From: Xanthobacter flavus
Lineage (GTDB): Bacteria; Pseudomonadota; Alphaproteobacteria; Rhizobiales; Xanthobacteraceae
NCBI RefSeq assembly: GCF_017875275.1
Contig: NZ_JAGGML010000001.1
Location: 4,051,001 to 4,115,000, forward strand
Length of the DNA stretch: 64,000 nucleotides
Direction of reading: 5' to 3'
Every line of letters starts with the position of its first letter. Within the stretch, counting starts at the first letter, position 1. Both the position numbers and the translations under genes were made by a program. The notes beneath the pieces are model-generated. The model saw nothing but the letters and a program-made list of their open reading frames with translations. It was not told where the DNA came from and did not search any database. This document shows positions 9,291-17,428 of this stretch, in pieces.

Positions 9291-10528
9291 TGCCCGCATC
9301 CGCAGCCGGGAAAGTGCAGCTTCGCCCGCTCCCGCGTCAGGGTGCGCCGGCCACCCTTGAAGGCCGCGAGCACCGGGGACAGCTCGGCCACCGCAGCGCG
9401 CGGGGAGGGGCTGTCGATGATGACGAAATCCGCCGCCTTGCCGGCTTCGAGCCCGTAGTCGGGAAGGTTCATCAGGCGGGCCGGGCGGCGCGTCACCATG
9501 TTGAAGCACTCGGTCATGTCGTGGGCCGAGCCGACGTGGCAGATGTTGGCGTTGAGGTTCGCCATCCGCAATTGCGAGCAATCGCCGAACGGGGTGAACG
9601 GGTTCAGCACATTGTTGGTGGAGAGCGAGCAGTTCACCCCGTGCTTCAGCAACTCGTGGGCCGGGGTGACGCCGCGCGTCTTGGCGAAGGTGCGGTCCCG
9701 GCCCATGAGGAACAGATCGGTGGAGGGCAGCACGGTGAGCGCGACGCCGGCATCGCGCATGCGGCCCGCGATCTCGGCGAGCCGCTCCGGCTCCACATAG
9801 GCGAGCTTGGTCACATGGCCGATGGCTACCCGCCCGCCCCAGCCGAACCGCTCCGTGAGCGTGCAGACATAATCGAGATCAAGCGCGGTCGGATCGGCGC
9901 CGAAATCGAGGTGCATGTCGATGTCCACGTCGAAATCGCGGGCCATCGCGAACACCCGGTCGATCTGGCCATGGGGGTCGGTGTCCGTGTAGGGCGCCGC
10001 GCCCACCGCCTTCGCGCCGCGCCGAAGCGCCTCCACCATCAGGTCCTCGGTGCCGGGATTGTTGGTGAGGCCCTCCTGCGGGAACACGCAGACCTCGATG
10101 TCGATGGCCCAGCGGAAATCCGCCACCAGTTGCATCACCCCCTCGAACCCGCGCAGGCCGATGCCGGGGTCCACCTCCAGATGGGTGCGCATGTGGGTGG
10201 TGCCCTGGGCGACGGCCTTCTCGATGGTGCGCCGGCCCCGGTCGTAGACATCCTGCGGGGTGAAATCCTTCTTGGCGCGGGCCACCTCGGCGATGGCCTC
10301 CTCAAGGTCCCCACGGCGGGAGGCGCAGCGATCGAGGATGCAGGATTTGTCCAGGTGGATGTGGGTTTCCACGAAGCCGGGCGCGACGAGGCATCCCCCG
10401 GCGTCCACCACCTCCGCGTCGGCCAGGATGTCGGGCGCGATGGCCTCGATGCGGCCGGCGGTGACGGCGATATCGACGGTCTGGTCCGGCGCATCCGGGA
10501 GGCGGGCGTTCTTGACGATCAGATCCAT
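9287..10528 (-). CDS. Amidohydrolase of the cytosine deaminase/AtzC type with altered metal-site residue
   Basis: A 413-residue TIM-barrel amidohydrolase. Family landmarks are H56-x-H58 in VETHIHLDK, H206 in DIDMHLDFG and H238 in GHVTKLAY. At the position of the conserved catalytic, metal-binding Asp (SDNV or HDDV boxes in cytosine deaminases) this protein has STNNVLNPFTPFG, with Asn at 305-306. The C-terminus is cysteine-rich (FPGCGCGQ). The ATG at 10528 follows a LysR gene by 23 bases on the same strand, and the stop overlaps the amidase start. The likely role is deamination or ring opening of an N-containing compound feeding the amidase. The exact substrate cannot be read from sequence, and the Asn may mark a distinct subfamily. 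Confidence 0.88.
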   Translation of the reverse strand: MDLIVKNARLPDAPDQTVDIAVTAGRIEAIAPDILADAEVVDAGGCLVAPGFVETHIHLDKSCILDRCASRRGDLEEAIAEVARAKKDFTPQDVYDRGRRTIEKAVAQGTTHMRTHLEVDPGIGLRGFEGVMQLVADFRWAIDIEVCVFPQEGLTNNPGTEDLMVEALRRGAKAVGAAPYTDTDPHGQIDRVFAMARDFDVDIDMHLDFGADPTALDLDYVCTLTERFGWGGRVAIGHVTKLAYVEPERLAEIAGRMRDAGVALTVLPSTDLFLMGRDRTFAKTRGVTPAHELLKHGVNCSLSTNNVLNPFTPFGDCSQLRMANLNANICHVGSAHDMTECFNMVTRRPARLMNLPDYGLEAGKAADFVIIDSPSPRAAVAELSPVLAAFKGGRRTLTRERAKLHFPGCGCGQ

Positions 10529-10551
10529 GGGGCTCTCGACGGCTGGCAGGG

Positions 10552-11499
10552 TTATTTCGCGGTGGCGCGGGCCTTCTCGCCCTTGAGCTTGGCGCGCCAG
10601 CTTCCGGCTTCGACCATTCCGGCGATGACGTTGGCCATCACCTTCGCCACCGCCTCCGAGCCGCGCGGGTTCATGCTGCGCTGGGAGACGACGACGGACA
10701 GGCGCCAGGATGGCGTGGGATCGACGATGGCGACGGCGACCATCTCGCCGCGCGCCATCTCGTCCATGAAGGCGAAGTGAGGCATCACGCCCAGCGCGCG
10801 GCCCGAGCGCACGAGGCGCGCGATGGTGGGCAGGCTGTCGCAGGCCATGGCGACGGGCTCCACGTCGTTGCGGGCGGCGAACTGCTCGATCACCGTGCGC
10901 ATCACATTGGGCGCGCCGGGCAGAACGATGGGCCACGCGAACATGTCGCGGAACGCGACTGAGCCTTTCGCAGCCAGGGGATGATCCGGCGCCGCGAACA
11001 GCATGAGGTCCTCGACCATCATCTCGGTCCAGGCCACGTGCTCGAACGCCTTGTGGTCATAGAGGAGGGCCACGTCCAGCCGGCCGGCCTGGAGGAGATC
11101 GTCGAGATAGCCGGTCATGGCCTCCACCACATGGAGGGCGATGTTGGGCTGCTGCTCGGCCATGGCCGTGATCAGCGGCAGGCCGAGACCGCGGCAGGCC
11201 GAGGTGGGCAGCCCCACCGACACGCGGCCCGAGGGATTGAGCGACTTGGAGCGGACCTGGTCCTTCACCCGGTCCACCTCCTCCAGGATGCGGCGGGCGT
11301 GGTCGTAGAACTGCTGTCCGAGCTCGGAGGGCGTGACGCCGCGGGCATGGCGCATGAGCAGCTCCACGCCCAGCTCTTCCTCCAGATTCTTCATCTGCTG
11401 GCTCAGCGAAGGCTGAGCAATGCGCAATACCTCCGCCGCGCGGGAGAAGTTCCCGCTTTCTGCAATCTGGACGAAGTATTTGAGCTGACGAAAGTCCAT
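10552..11499 (-). CDS. LysR family transcriptional regulator (NAC/CbbR-like length)
   Basis: A 315-residue LysR-type regulator. The winged helix-turn-helix is at residues 1-65 (MDFRQLKYFVQIAESGNFSRAAEVL and AQPSLSQQMKNLEEELG), followed by a two-lobed effector-binding domain with SGRVSVGLPTSACRGLG near residue 90. It is the first gene of a minus-strand unit continuing into the amidohydrolase and amidase, and is divergent from the livK-led operon at 11797. The 297-bp intergenic region is AT-rich with repeated short motifs. It most likely controls both directions in response to the imported amide or its product. Confidence 0.92.
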   Translation of the reverse strand: MDFRQLKYFVQIAESGNFSRAAEVLRIAQPSLSQQMKNLEEELGVELLMRHARGVTPSELGQQFYDHARRILEEVDRVKDQVRSKSLNPSGRVSVGLPTSACRGLGLPLITAMAEQQPNIALHVVEAMTGYLDDLLQAGRLDVALLYDHKAFEHVAWTEMMVEDLMLFAAPDHPLAAKGSVAFRDMFAWPIVLPGAPNVMRTVIEQFAARNDVEPVAMACDSLPTIARLVRSGRALGVMPHFAFMDEMARGEMVAVAIVDPTPSWRLSVVVSQRSMNPRGSEAVAKVMANVIAGMVEAGSWRAKLKGEKARATAK

Positions 11500-11591
11500 G
11501 GCTCACCTTTGCATGCGATGAAATGGCATTGCTTAAAAGCGATTGTCAAATTGCATGATAAATAGTCATATGCCTAAACTATGAGCGTAGA

Positions 11592-11615
11592 AATCATATA
11601 AATCAATCATAATCA
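11592..11615. promoter_or_regulatory. Clustered AATCA repeats in the LysR/livK divergent promoter region
   Basis: Four copies of AATCA occur at 11592, 11601, 11605 and 11611 in a very AT-rich stretch about 100 bases upstream of the LysR start and 180 bases before livK. Repeated half-sites at roughly helical spacing suit a LysR recognition/activation region or a bent-DNA site. This is inferred; no -10/-35 pair was assigned. Confidence 0.35.
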
Positions 11616-11796
11616 ATGGGTTGATCGCATCATCCGGAGCTCACTTCGGCCTATTATCTCATCCCATAGGAGCAGCCTATAGCTACGATCGGAAAATAAT
11701 CTTTGTCCTGAGGCTGGGCCTATATCAGCTTTGGCTCGCAGATGATTTTCGGGCGGTGATGCCCGGCGCGTCCTGTACACGGCAGGAGAAACAGAC

Positions 11797-12999
11797 ATGC
11801 CTCCCCAGAGCATTTTGCGCGGCCAGCTTCTGGCCGCCACGGTGGCGTTTGGCCTTTGCACCGGCCTTTCGGCCACCCCGGCGCTGGCCGATCAGGAACC
11901 CTGTATCGGCAATTCCGCCGCCGTCACCGGCCCGGCCGCCTTCTCCGGCCTCGCCATCAAGCTGGGCGCGGAGATCGCCATCGAGGAGATCAACGCCGCC
12001 GGCGGCGTGCTCGGCAAGAAGCTGCGCCTGATCCAGTATGACGATGCCGGCGCGCCGCCGCGCGGCGTCGACAATACCCGCCGCATCGCGCTGGCGGACA
12101 AGTGCATCGCCGTGCTTGGCGGCTTCCATTCCACCGTCGCCTTGGCGCAGGTGGACCCGGTGCACGAGATCGGCATTCCCTACATGGGCGTGTGGGCCGC
12201 CAACACCAAGGCGATCGAGAACGGGCGCGATCCCAACTTCATGTTCCGCGTTTCCGCCAAGGACAAGTGGGTCGCCCGCTTCCTGGTGGACGAGGCGCTG
12301 AAGGTGTCCAAGACCGGCAAGGTGGCGTTCTTCTACGAGAACACCGGCTGGGGCAACGGCGCCCTGCCGGACGTGAAGGCCGCGCTCGCCGCCAAGGGCA
12401 AGGAACTCGCCGCAGCCGAGACCTTCAACTGGAACGACCAGGACATGTCGCCCCAGGTGATCCGCGCCCGCGACGCCGGGGCGGACGTGGTCATGGTGTG
12501 GTCCCTCGACCGCGAGGCGAACCAGATCCTGCGGTCCATGGACAAGGCGGGCTGGAAGCCGCCCATCATCGGCGCCTGGGGCATCTCCGGCAATCTCGGC
12601 GAATTGGCCGGGCCGCTCGCCAACGGCGTGCGGGTGATGCAGACCTATTCCTTCCTGACCCCGCAGAGCGACACGGGCAAGAAGCTGCTCGCCGCCATCG
12701 AGGCCAAGACGGGCGTCAAGGACCCGAAGGACATCAAGGCGCCCTCCGGCATCGCGAATTCCTATGATGCGGTCTACGTGCTGGCCGATGCCATCAAGAT
12801 TGCCGGCTCGTATGACTGGAAGAAGGTGCAGCAGGCCCTCTACCAGGTGAGCCGCGACGGCCTCGTCGCCCCCTACAAGCCGGCCTTCGACAAGGCCAAT
12901 CCCGAGCGCCAGGACGCCATCCTGCCGCAATACTACCTGCTGACCGTCTGGCACGACGGCAAGCTCATCCCCCTCAAGGGCTCGCCCTACGACAAGTGA
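11797..12999 (+). CDS. LivK-type ABC transporter substrate-binding protein
   Basis: A 400-residue periplasmic binding protein. The signal peptide runs to about residue 31 (ending ATPALA before DQEPCIG). Type I fold segments include AVTGPAAFSGLAIKLGAEIAIEEIN and RLIQYDDAGAPPRGVDN. AGGAGA lies 8-13 bases before the ATG. It heads a plus-strand operon with livH, a fused livM-livG, livF, a cyclase-family hydrolase and an amidase, so the importer and two hydrolases form one unit. A strong hairpin sits right after its stop (13006-13036), a common way to keep the binding protein in excess over the membrane parts. Confidence 0.93.
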   Translation: MPPQSILRGQLLAATVAFGLCTGLSATPALADQEPCIGNSAAVTGPAAFSGLAIKLGAEIAIEEINAAGGVLGKKLRLIQYDDAGAPPRGVDNTRRIALADKCIAVLGGFHSTVALAQVDPVHEIGIPYMGVWAANTKAIENGRDPNFMFRVSAKDKWVARFLVDEALKVSKTGKVAFFYENTGWGNGALPDVKAALAAKGKELAAAETFNWNDQDMSPQVIRARDAGADVVMVWSLDREANQILRSMDKAGWKPPIIGAWGISGNLGELAGPLANGVRVMQTYSFLTPQSDTGKKLLAAIEAKTGVKDPKDIKAPSGIANSYDAVYVLADAIKIAGSYDWKKVQQALYQVSRDGLVAPYKPAFDKANPERQDAILPQYYLLTVWHDGKLIPLKGSPYDK

Positions 13000-13005
13000 G
13001 CCCGC

Positions 13006-13036
13006 GCGGGAGGCGGTTTCCCTCGCCGCCTCCCGC
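13006..13036 (+). promoter_or_regulatory. Stem-loop between livK and livH (mRNA stabiliser or attenuator)
   Basis: A perfect 11-bp inverted repeat, GCGGGAGGCGG / CCGCCTCCCGC, with a nine-base loop, beginning 7 bases after the livK stop. Such hairpins behind binding-protein genes usually protect the upstream message or terminate part of transcription so that livK exceeds livHMGF. There is no long T-run, only TTCCTT, which favours stabilisation or partial termination. Confidence 0.65.
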
Positions 13037-13113
13037 TTCCTTCTCCCCTTGCCGCAATTTCTCGCCGCGACCGGCCACGGCCGGGCTCGCCTCACACCGA
13101 CAGGTCGCCTGCA

Positions 13114-13989
13114 ATGACCACAGTGGTGCAATACATCCTGTCCGGCCTTGCCATGGGCGGCATCTATGCCCTGGTGGCGCTCGGCTTCCACATCATGTGG
13201 TCATCCGCCAAGGCCGTTAACTTCGCCCATGGCGACACGCTGATGATCGGCGGCTTGCTGGCCGTCTACCTGCTGGCGGCCGGCCTGCCGCTGGGCCTCG
13301 CCTGCCTCCTGGCGGTGGCTGTCGGCGCGCTGTTCGGGCTGGTGCTGGAGCGCATCGCGGTGCGCCCCTTCCTGTCGCAGCAGGGCTCGGTGGGCTGGAT
13401 GCTCACCACCATCGCGGTGGGCATCATGGTGGAGAGCTTCGCCACCATCCAGACCCAGGGCTATGCCCGGCCGCTGCCCTCGCCGGGCGTCAACTCCTCC
13501 GTGCACATCCTCGGCGCCGGCATCTATCCGCAGGAACTGGTGATCCCGCTGGTGGCTGTCGTGGCCATGCTGGGCCTGCGGGCGCTCCAGCGCCACACCC
13601 TCCTCGGCCGCGCCATGCGGGCGGTGGCCCACAACAAGAACGCAGCCGCCCTCATGGGCATCAATGTAAATGCGGTCGTCGCCTTCTCCTTCGCCCTCGC
13701 CGGGCTTCTGGGCGCGGCGGCTGGCGTGCTGGTAGCCCCGGTGGTGCAGGCCTCCGCCGCCATGGGTGTGCTGCCGGGCCTGAAGGGCTTCGCCGTTGCC
13801 ATCATCGGCGGCATCACCTCGGCACCGGGGGTGGTCATCACCGGCCTCGTCTACGGAGTGATGGAGAAGTTCGTCGAGGGCTACATCTCCACCGCCGCGC
13901 GCGAGATCATCGGCTTCTCCCTCATGATCCTCACTCTGCTGGTCTTCCCCCAGGGCCTGTTCGGCAAGCGGGAGGTGATGAAGGTATGA
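13114..13989 (+). CDS. livH: Branched-chain amino acid-type ABC transporter permease LivH
   Basis: A 291-residue inner-membrane permease with the LivH signature VNFAHGDTLMIGG near residues 30-42 and the coupling loop AVAHNKNAAALMGINV near 169-184. Hydrophobic segments cover most of its length. It follows livK after a 114-bp gap containing the hairpin, and its stop overlaps the start of the fused livM-livG gene by four bases. It forms the translocation path with the N-terminal half of the next protein. Confidence 0.95.
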   Translation: MTTVVQYILSGLAMGGIYALVALGFHIMWSSAKAVNFAHGDTLMIGGLLAVYLLAAGLPLGLACLLAVAVGALFGLVLERIAVRPFLSQQGSVGWMLTTIAVGIMVESFATIQTQGYARPLPSPGVNSSVHILGAGIYPQELVIPLVAVVAMLGLRALQRHTLLGRAMRAVAHNKNAAALMGINVNAVVAFSFALAGLLGAAAGVLVAPVVQASAAMGVLPGLKGFAVAIIGGITSAPGVVITGLVYGVMEKFVEGYISTAAREIIGFSLMILTLLVFPQGLFGKREVMKV

Positions 13990-15794
13990 GACACCTCGTC
14001 CGCCATCTCACCCTCCTGGGCTTCGGGGCGTTCCTCGCCCTCCTCGTGGCCGTGCCACTCACCGCCGGCAACGAGTATGAGCTGCGCCTGTTCATGCTGT
14101 TCCTGATCTACGGCATCATCGCCGTGGGCCTGAACGTGCTGGTGGGGCTCACCGGCCTGGTCTCCCTCGGGCAGGCGGGCCTGTTTGCCCTCGGCTCCTA
14201 TACCGGCGCCATCGTGGCGACGCGACTGGGCTTCGACATGATCTCGGCGAGCATCGTCGCCGCGCTGGTGGCGGCCGTGTTCGGCGTGCTCCTCGCCTAT
14301 CCGACGGTGCGGGTGCGCGGCGTCTATCTCGCGGTGGTCACCATCGCCTTCGGCCTCATCGTGGAGAATGTCGCCATCGAGTGGCAGTCGCTCACGGGGG
14401 GCACCACCGGCATCACGTCCATTCCCTCCCCGAATGCGTTCGGGGTGCGGCTCTCGGGCTATGCCTTCTACGGCGTGCTCGCGGCGGTGCTGTTCCTCGC
14501 CACGGCGGCCGCGCACAATCTCAAGGTCTCGCGCTACGGCCGGGCCATGCTGGCGGTGTCGCAGAGCGAGATCGCCGCGCGGGCGCTGGGCGTCGACGCT
14601 ACCTCCATGCGCACGCTCGCCTTCGTGGCGGCGGCGGTGACGGCGGGCCTCGCGGGCACCTTCTACGCCTTCCTCAATTCCTACATCTCGCCCGACATCT
14701 TCACCTTCTCGGACAGCGTGCGCTTCCTGCTCATGGTGATCCTGGGCGGGGCGGCCTCCACCTTCGGGCCGGTGCTGGGCGCCTATATCCTCACCTATCT
14801 GCCGGAGTATCTGCAGGAATTCGCGGTGTGGCAGAAGTTCGCCTATGGCGCGCTGCTGCTCATCGTCATGTTCGTGATGCCGCGGGGCATCATGGGTTCG
14901 CTCGCCGCCGGCCTGAAGCGGCTGGTCCCGGTGCCCCGCGCGGTGCCCGCCTCCGAAGGCCTACCGGCCGAGGACACGCTGCGCCTCGATCCCCGCGCGC
15001 AGAAAGCCGAGCTGGTGGCGCGCGACCTCACCGTGCGCTTCGGCGGGCTCACGGCGCTGGCGAAAGCCTCGCTGCGGGTGAAGCCGGGCGAGGTGCATGC
15101 CCTCATCGGGCCGAACGGCGCCGGCAAGTCCACCTTCGTCAACACCATCTCCGGCTTCTACCAGCCGAGCGAGGGCGCCTTCGAGCTGGACGGCATCCAG
15201 CTCGCCGGCAAGGCTTCCCACGAGATCGCCCGCGCCGGCCTCTCCCGCACCTTCCAGAACACCGAGCTGTTCGGTGAGATGACCGTGCTGGAAAACGTGA
15301 TGGTGGGCTATCAGCAGCGCCTCGGCTACGGGCTTCTCGCCGCCGTGCTGCGCACCGGTGCGATGCGGCGGCAGGACGAGGAATGCCGTCGCGCCGCCAT
15401 CGGTCTGCTCGCGTTCGTGGGGCTTGAGGACTACGCCAACGAGGAGGCCCGCTTCCTGCCGTTCGGCCTCCAGCGCCGCCTCGAGATCGCCCGCGCGCTG
15501 GCCCCCCGGCCTCGCGTGCTGCTGCTGGACGAGCCTGCCGCCGGGCTCACCACCCAGGAGATCGACGAGCTGGAAGCCATGATCCGACGGATCGCGGCGC
15601 TGGGAGTCTCGGTGCTGCTCATCGAGCACCACGTGGAACTCATCATGGCAGTGGCCGACACGGTGACCGTGCTGGATTACGGCCAGGTGATCGCCAGCGA
15701 CACGCCCGCCGTGGTGCAGGAGAACCCGCGCGTCATCGAGGCCTATTTCGGCACCTCCCTCGACCACGCCACCCCCGCCGAGGTGACGGCATGA
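13986..15794 (+). CDS. Fused LivM permease - LivG ATPase of a Liv-type ABC importer
   Basis: A 602-residue fusion. Residues 1 to about 305 are a LivM permease (GLTGLVSLGQAGLFALGSY near 52-70, then VRVRGVYLAVVTIAFGL). After a hydrophilic linker, residues of about 340-600 are a LivG ATPase with Walker A GPNGAGKST, the LivG-type QNTELFGEMTVLENV region, an ABC signature degenerated to LPFGLQRRLEIARAL, Walker B VLLLDEPAAGL and the H-loop IEHHVELI. The reading frame is continuous, so this is a true fusion rather than two genes. Such fusions are common in proteobacterial Liv systems. Its start overlaps livH and its stop overlaps livF. Confidence 0.94.
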   Translation: MRHLVRHLTLLGFGAFLALLVAVPLTAGNEYELRLFMLFLIYGIIAVGLNVLVGLTGLVSLGQAGLFALGSYTGAIVATRLGFDMISASIVAALVAAVFGVLLAYPTVRVRGVYLAVVTIAFGLIVENVAIEWQSLTGGTTGITSIPSPNAFGVRLSGYAFYGVLAAVLFLATAAAHNLKVSRYGRAMLAVSQSEIAARALGVDATSMRTLAFVAAAVTAGLAGTFYAFLNSYISPDIFTFSDSVRFLLMVILGGAASTFGPVLGAYILTYLPEYLQEFAVWQKFAYGALLLIVMFVMPRGIMGSLAAGLKRLVPVPRAVPASEGLPAEDTLRLDPRAQKAELVARDLTVRFGGLTALAKASLRVKPGEVHALIGPNGAGKSTFVNTISGFYQPSEGAFELDGIQLAGKASHEIARAGLSRTFQNTELFGEMTVLENVMVGYQQRLGYGLLAAVLRTGAMRRQDEECRRAAIGLLAFVGLEDYANEEARFLPFGLQRRLEIARALAPRPRVLLLDEPAAGLTTQEIDELEAMIRRIAALGVSVLLIEHHVELIMAVADTVTVLDYGQVIASDTPAVVQENPRVIEAYFGTSLDHATPAEVTA

Positions 15795-16567
15795 CCCCTC
15801 CCAAGACCGGCACCCCTCCCAAGACCGACGCCGCGGACGTGCTGCTCGACATCCAGTCCATGGAACTGCGCTACGGCGCGGCGGTGGCGGTGCGCGACAT
15901 TTCCCTCAAGGTGAAGCGCGGCCAATTGGTGGCGGTCATCGGCAACAACGGGGCCGGCAAGTCGTCCATGGTGAAGGGCGCGACCGGCCTCGTCGCGCCC
16001 TCCGGCGGCAAGGTACTGTTTCGCGGCGCCGACACCACCCGCATGAGCGCGAACACCAAGGTGGGGCAGGGCCTCGTCATGGTGCCGGAAGGCCGGCTGA
16101 TCTTCCCCGACCAGAGCGTGGAGGACAATCTGATCCTCGGCGCCTATGTCCATGGCGGACTGAAGGGCGCGCGGGCGAAGCAGACCCGCGACAAGGTGCT
16201 GGAGCTGTTCCCGCGGCTGAAGGAGCGCCTCGGCCAGCAGGCCGGCTCCATGTCCGGCGGCGAGCAGCAGATGCTGGCCATCGCGCGCGGGCTGATGGCC
16301 GAGCCCGAGCTGCTCATCATCGACGAACTTTCGCTCGGCCTCGCGCCCCGCATCGTCGACCAGCTCATGGGCGTGCTCTCTTCGCTCAACAAGGCTGGCC
16401 TCACCATCCTGCTGGTGGAGCAGTTGGCCTCCTACGCGCTGGCCATCGCCGACCATGCCTATGTCATTGCCAACGGCCGCGTCGCGCGGGAAGGGCCGAG
16501 CCAGGTGCTCGCTCGCGATCCCGAGGTGATGGAAGCCTTCCTCGGCCGCAAGAAACCGGCGGCCTGA
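15791..16567 (+). CDS. livF: Liv-type ABC transporter ATPase LivF
   Basis: A 258-residue cytoplasmic ATPase. Walker A is GNNGAGKSS near residues 53-61, the signature is SMSGGEQQMLAIARGL, Walker B is LLIIDELSLGLAP, and the H-loop is replaced by VEQLASYAL, typical of LivF. The second ATPase of the heterodimer is the C-terminal half of the preceding fusion. The ATG overlaps the fusion stop (ATGA). The N-terminus has a short Pro/Thr repeat (TPPKTGTPPKTD). Confidence 0.95.
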   Translation: MTPPKTGTPPKTDAADVLLDIQSMELRYGAAVAVRDISLKVKRGQLVAVIGNNGAGKSSMVKGATGLVAPSGGKVLFRGADTTRMSANTKVGQGLVMVPEGRLIFPDQSVEDNLILGAYVHGGLKGARAKQTRDKVLELFPRLKERLGQQAGSMSGGEQQMLAIARGLMAEPELLIIDELSLGLAPRIVDQLMGVLSSLNKAGLTILLVEQLASYALAIADHAYVIANGRVAREGPSQVLARDPEVMEAFLGRKKPAA

Positions 16568-16608
16568 GCTTCATCTTTTTGCAAGTCGATCCAGTCCAAG
16601 GAGCCCCC

Positions 16609-17304
16609 ATGTCCAGAATCGTCGACCTCAGCCTGCTCATCGAAGACAACATGCCCGCCCACAAGCTGTTTCAGCGGCCGGTGATCACAACTCACATGAG
16701 CCACGAAAGCTCGAAGGCGCTGGGCCTCGGCGTGCCCGGCGATGCCATGACCTTTCAGACGAATTTCATCGCCATGCTCGACCATGTGGGCACCCACGTG
16801 GATGCCTTCCGCCATGTGAAGCCCGACGGCGCTGCCATCGACGAGATGCCGCTAGAGATGTTCATGGGCAAGGCCGTGTGCTTCGACCTGCGCCACATCC
16901 CCGACCTCGGGGAGATCAACGTCGAGGATATGGAGAAGGCCGAGGCAGCCGCCGGCGTGAAGGTGGACGGGCACATCGTGCTGCTGTGCACGGGCTTCCA
17001 CAACCGCAACTATCCGAGCCTGGATTCCGTATGGAAGAATCCGCTCCTCACGGCGGAAGCCACCAAGTGGCTGTATGACCGCGGCTCGAAAATGCAGGGC
17101 GTGGAAGGTCCTTCCACAGACAAGCCCTCCGACAACATCTTCGCCCAGCACCGCCTGTGCCGCGACCTTGGCATGAGCCACTGGGAATGGCTGGTGAATC
17201 TGGAGGAGTTGGTGGGCAAGGGCGAGTTCCAGTTCTTCGGCGTGCCGCTGAAGTTCAAGGGCGGCTCCGGCTCGCCGGTGCGCGCCTTCGCCATCCTCGA
17301 CTGA
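16609..17304 (+). CDS. Cyclase family protein (metal-dependent hydrolase, kynurenine formamidase/isatin hydrolase-like)
   Basis: A 231-residue member of the cyclase superfamily, which hydrolyses N-formyl or cyclic amide bonds using a divalent metal. The family motif HVGTHVDAFRH is present at about residues 51-61. ATG at 16609 is chosen because AAGGAG lies six bases upstream. It begins 41 bases after livF in the same direction and precedes an amidase, so it probably acts on the imported substrate to give an open-chain amide. Isatin hydrolase, formamidase and other family activities cannot be told apart by eye. Confidence 0.88.
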   Translation: MSRIVDLSLLIEDNMPAHKLFQRPVITTHMSHESSKALGLGVPGDAMTFQTNFIAMLDHVGTHVDAFRHVKPDGAAIDEMPLEMFMGKAVCFDLRHIPDLGEINVEDMEKAEAAAGVKVDGHIVLLCTGFHNRNYPSLDSVWKNPLLTAEATKWLYDRGSKMQGVEGPSTDKPSDNIFAQHRLCRDLGMSHWEWLVNLEELVGKGEFQFFGVPLKFKGGSGSPVRAFAILD

Positions 17305-17312
17305 ACTCGCGA

Positions 17313-17343
17313 ATACGTCTCTTCTGCCCTGACCGAGACGTAT
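17313..17343 (+). promoter_or_regulatory. First of two adjacent hairpins between cyclase and amidase genes
   Basis: A perfect 9-bp inverted repeat, ATACGTCTC / GAGACGTAT, with a 13-base loop, eight bases after the cyclase stop. It is followed after three bases by a second, stronger hairpin. It may separate expression of the amidase from the importer genes or act as an operator, since its AT-containing arms suit a protein-binding dyad. Confidence 0.5.
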
Positions 17344-17346
17344 GGG

Positions 17347-17380
17347 GCTGCTGGATGGTCACTGCCGGCCGTCCAGCAGC
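17347..17380 (+). terminator. Second hairpin between cyclase and amidase genes (attenuator-like)
   Basis: A 12-pair stem, GCTGCTGGATGG / CCGTCCAGCAGC, with one G-U pair and a ten-base loop. It lies 43 bases past the cyclase stop and 48 bases before the amidase start. No T-run follows (GCTCTCGTTG), so factor-independent termination would be partial at best. Confidence 0.5.
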
Positions 17381-17428
17381 GCTCTCGTTGCAATCCACTC
17401 AAAATCCAGCATGCGCCGGAGCCGCCTC

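Noticed and set aside
13986-15794. Frameshift or missed stop joining livM and livG
   Set aside because: The frame is continuous through a normal hydrophilic linker, with both domains intact. LivM-LivG fusions are known in proteobacteria.
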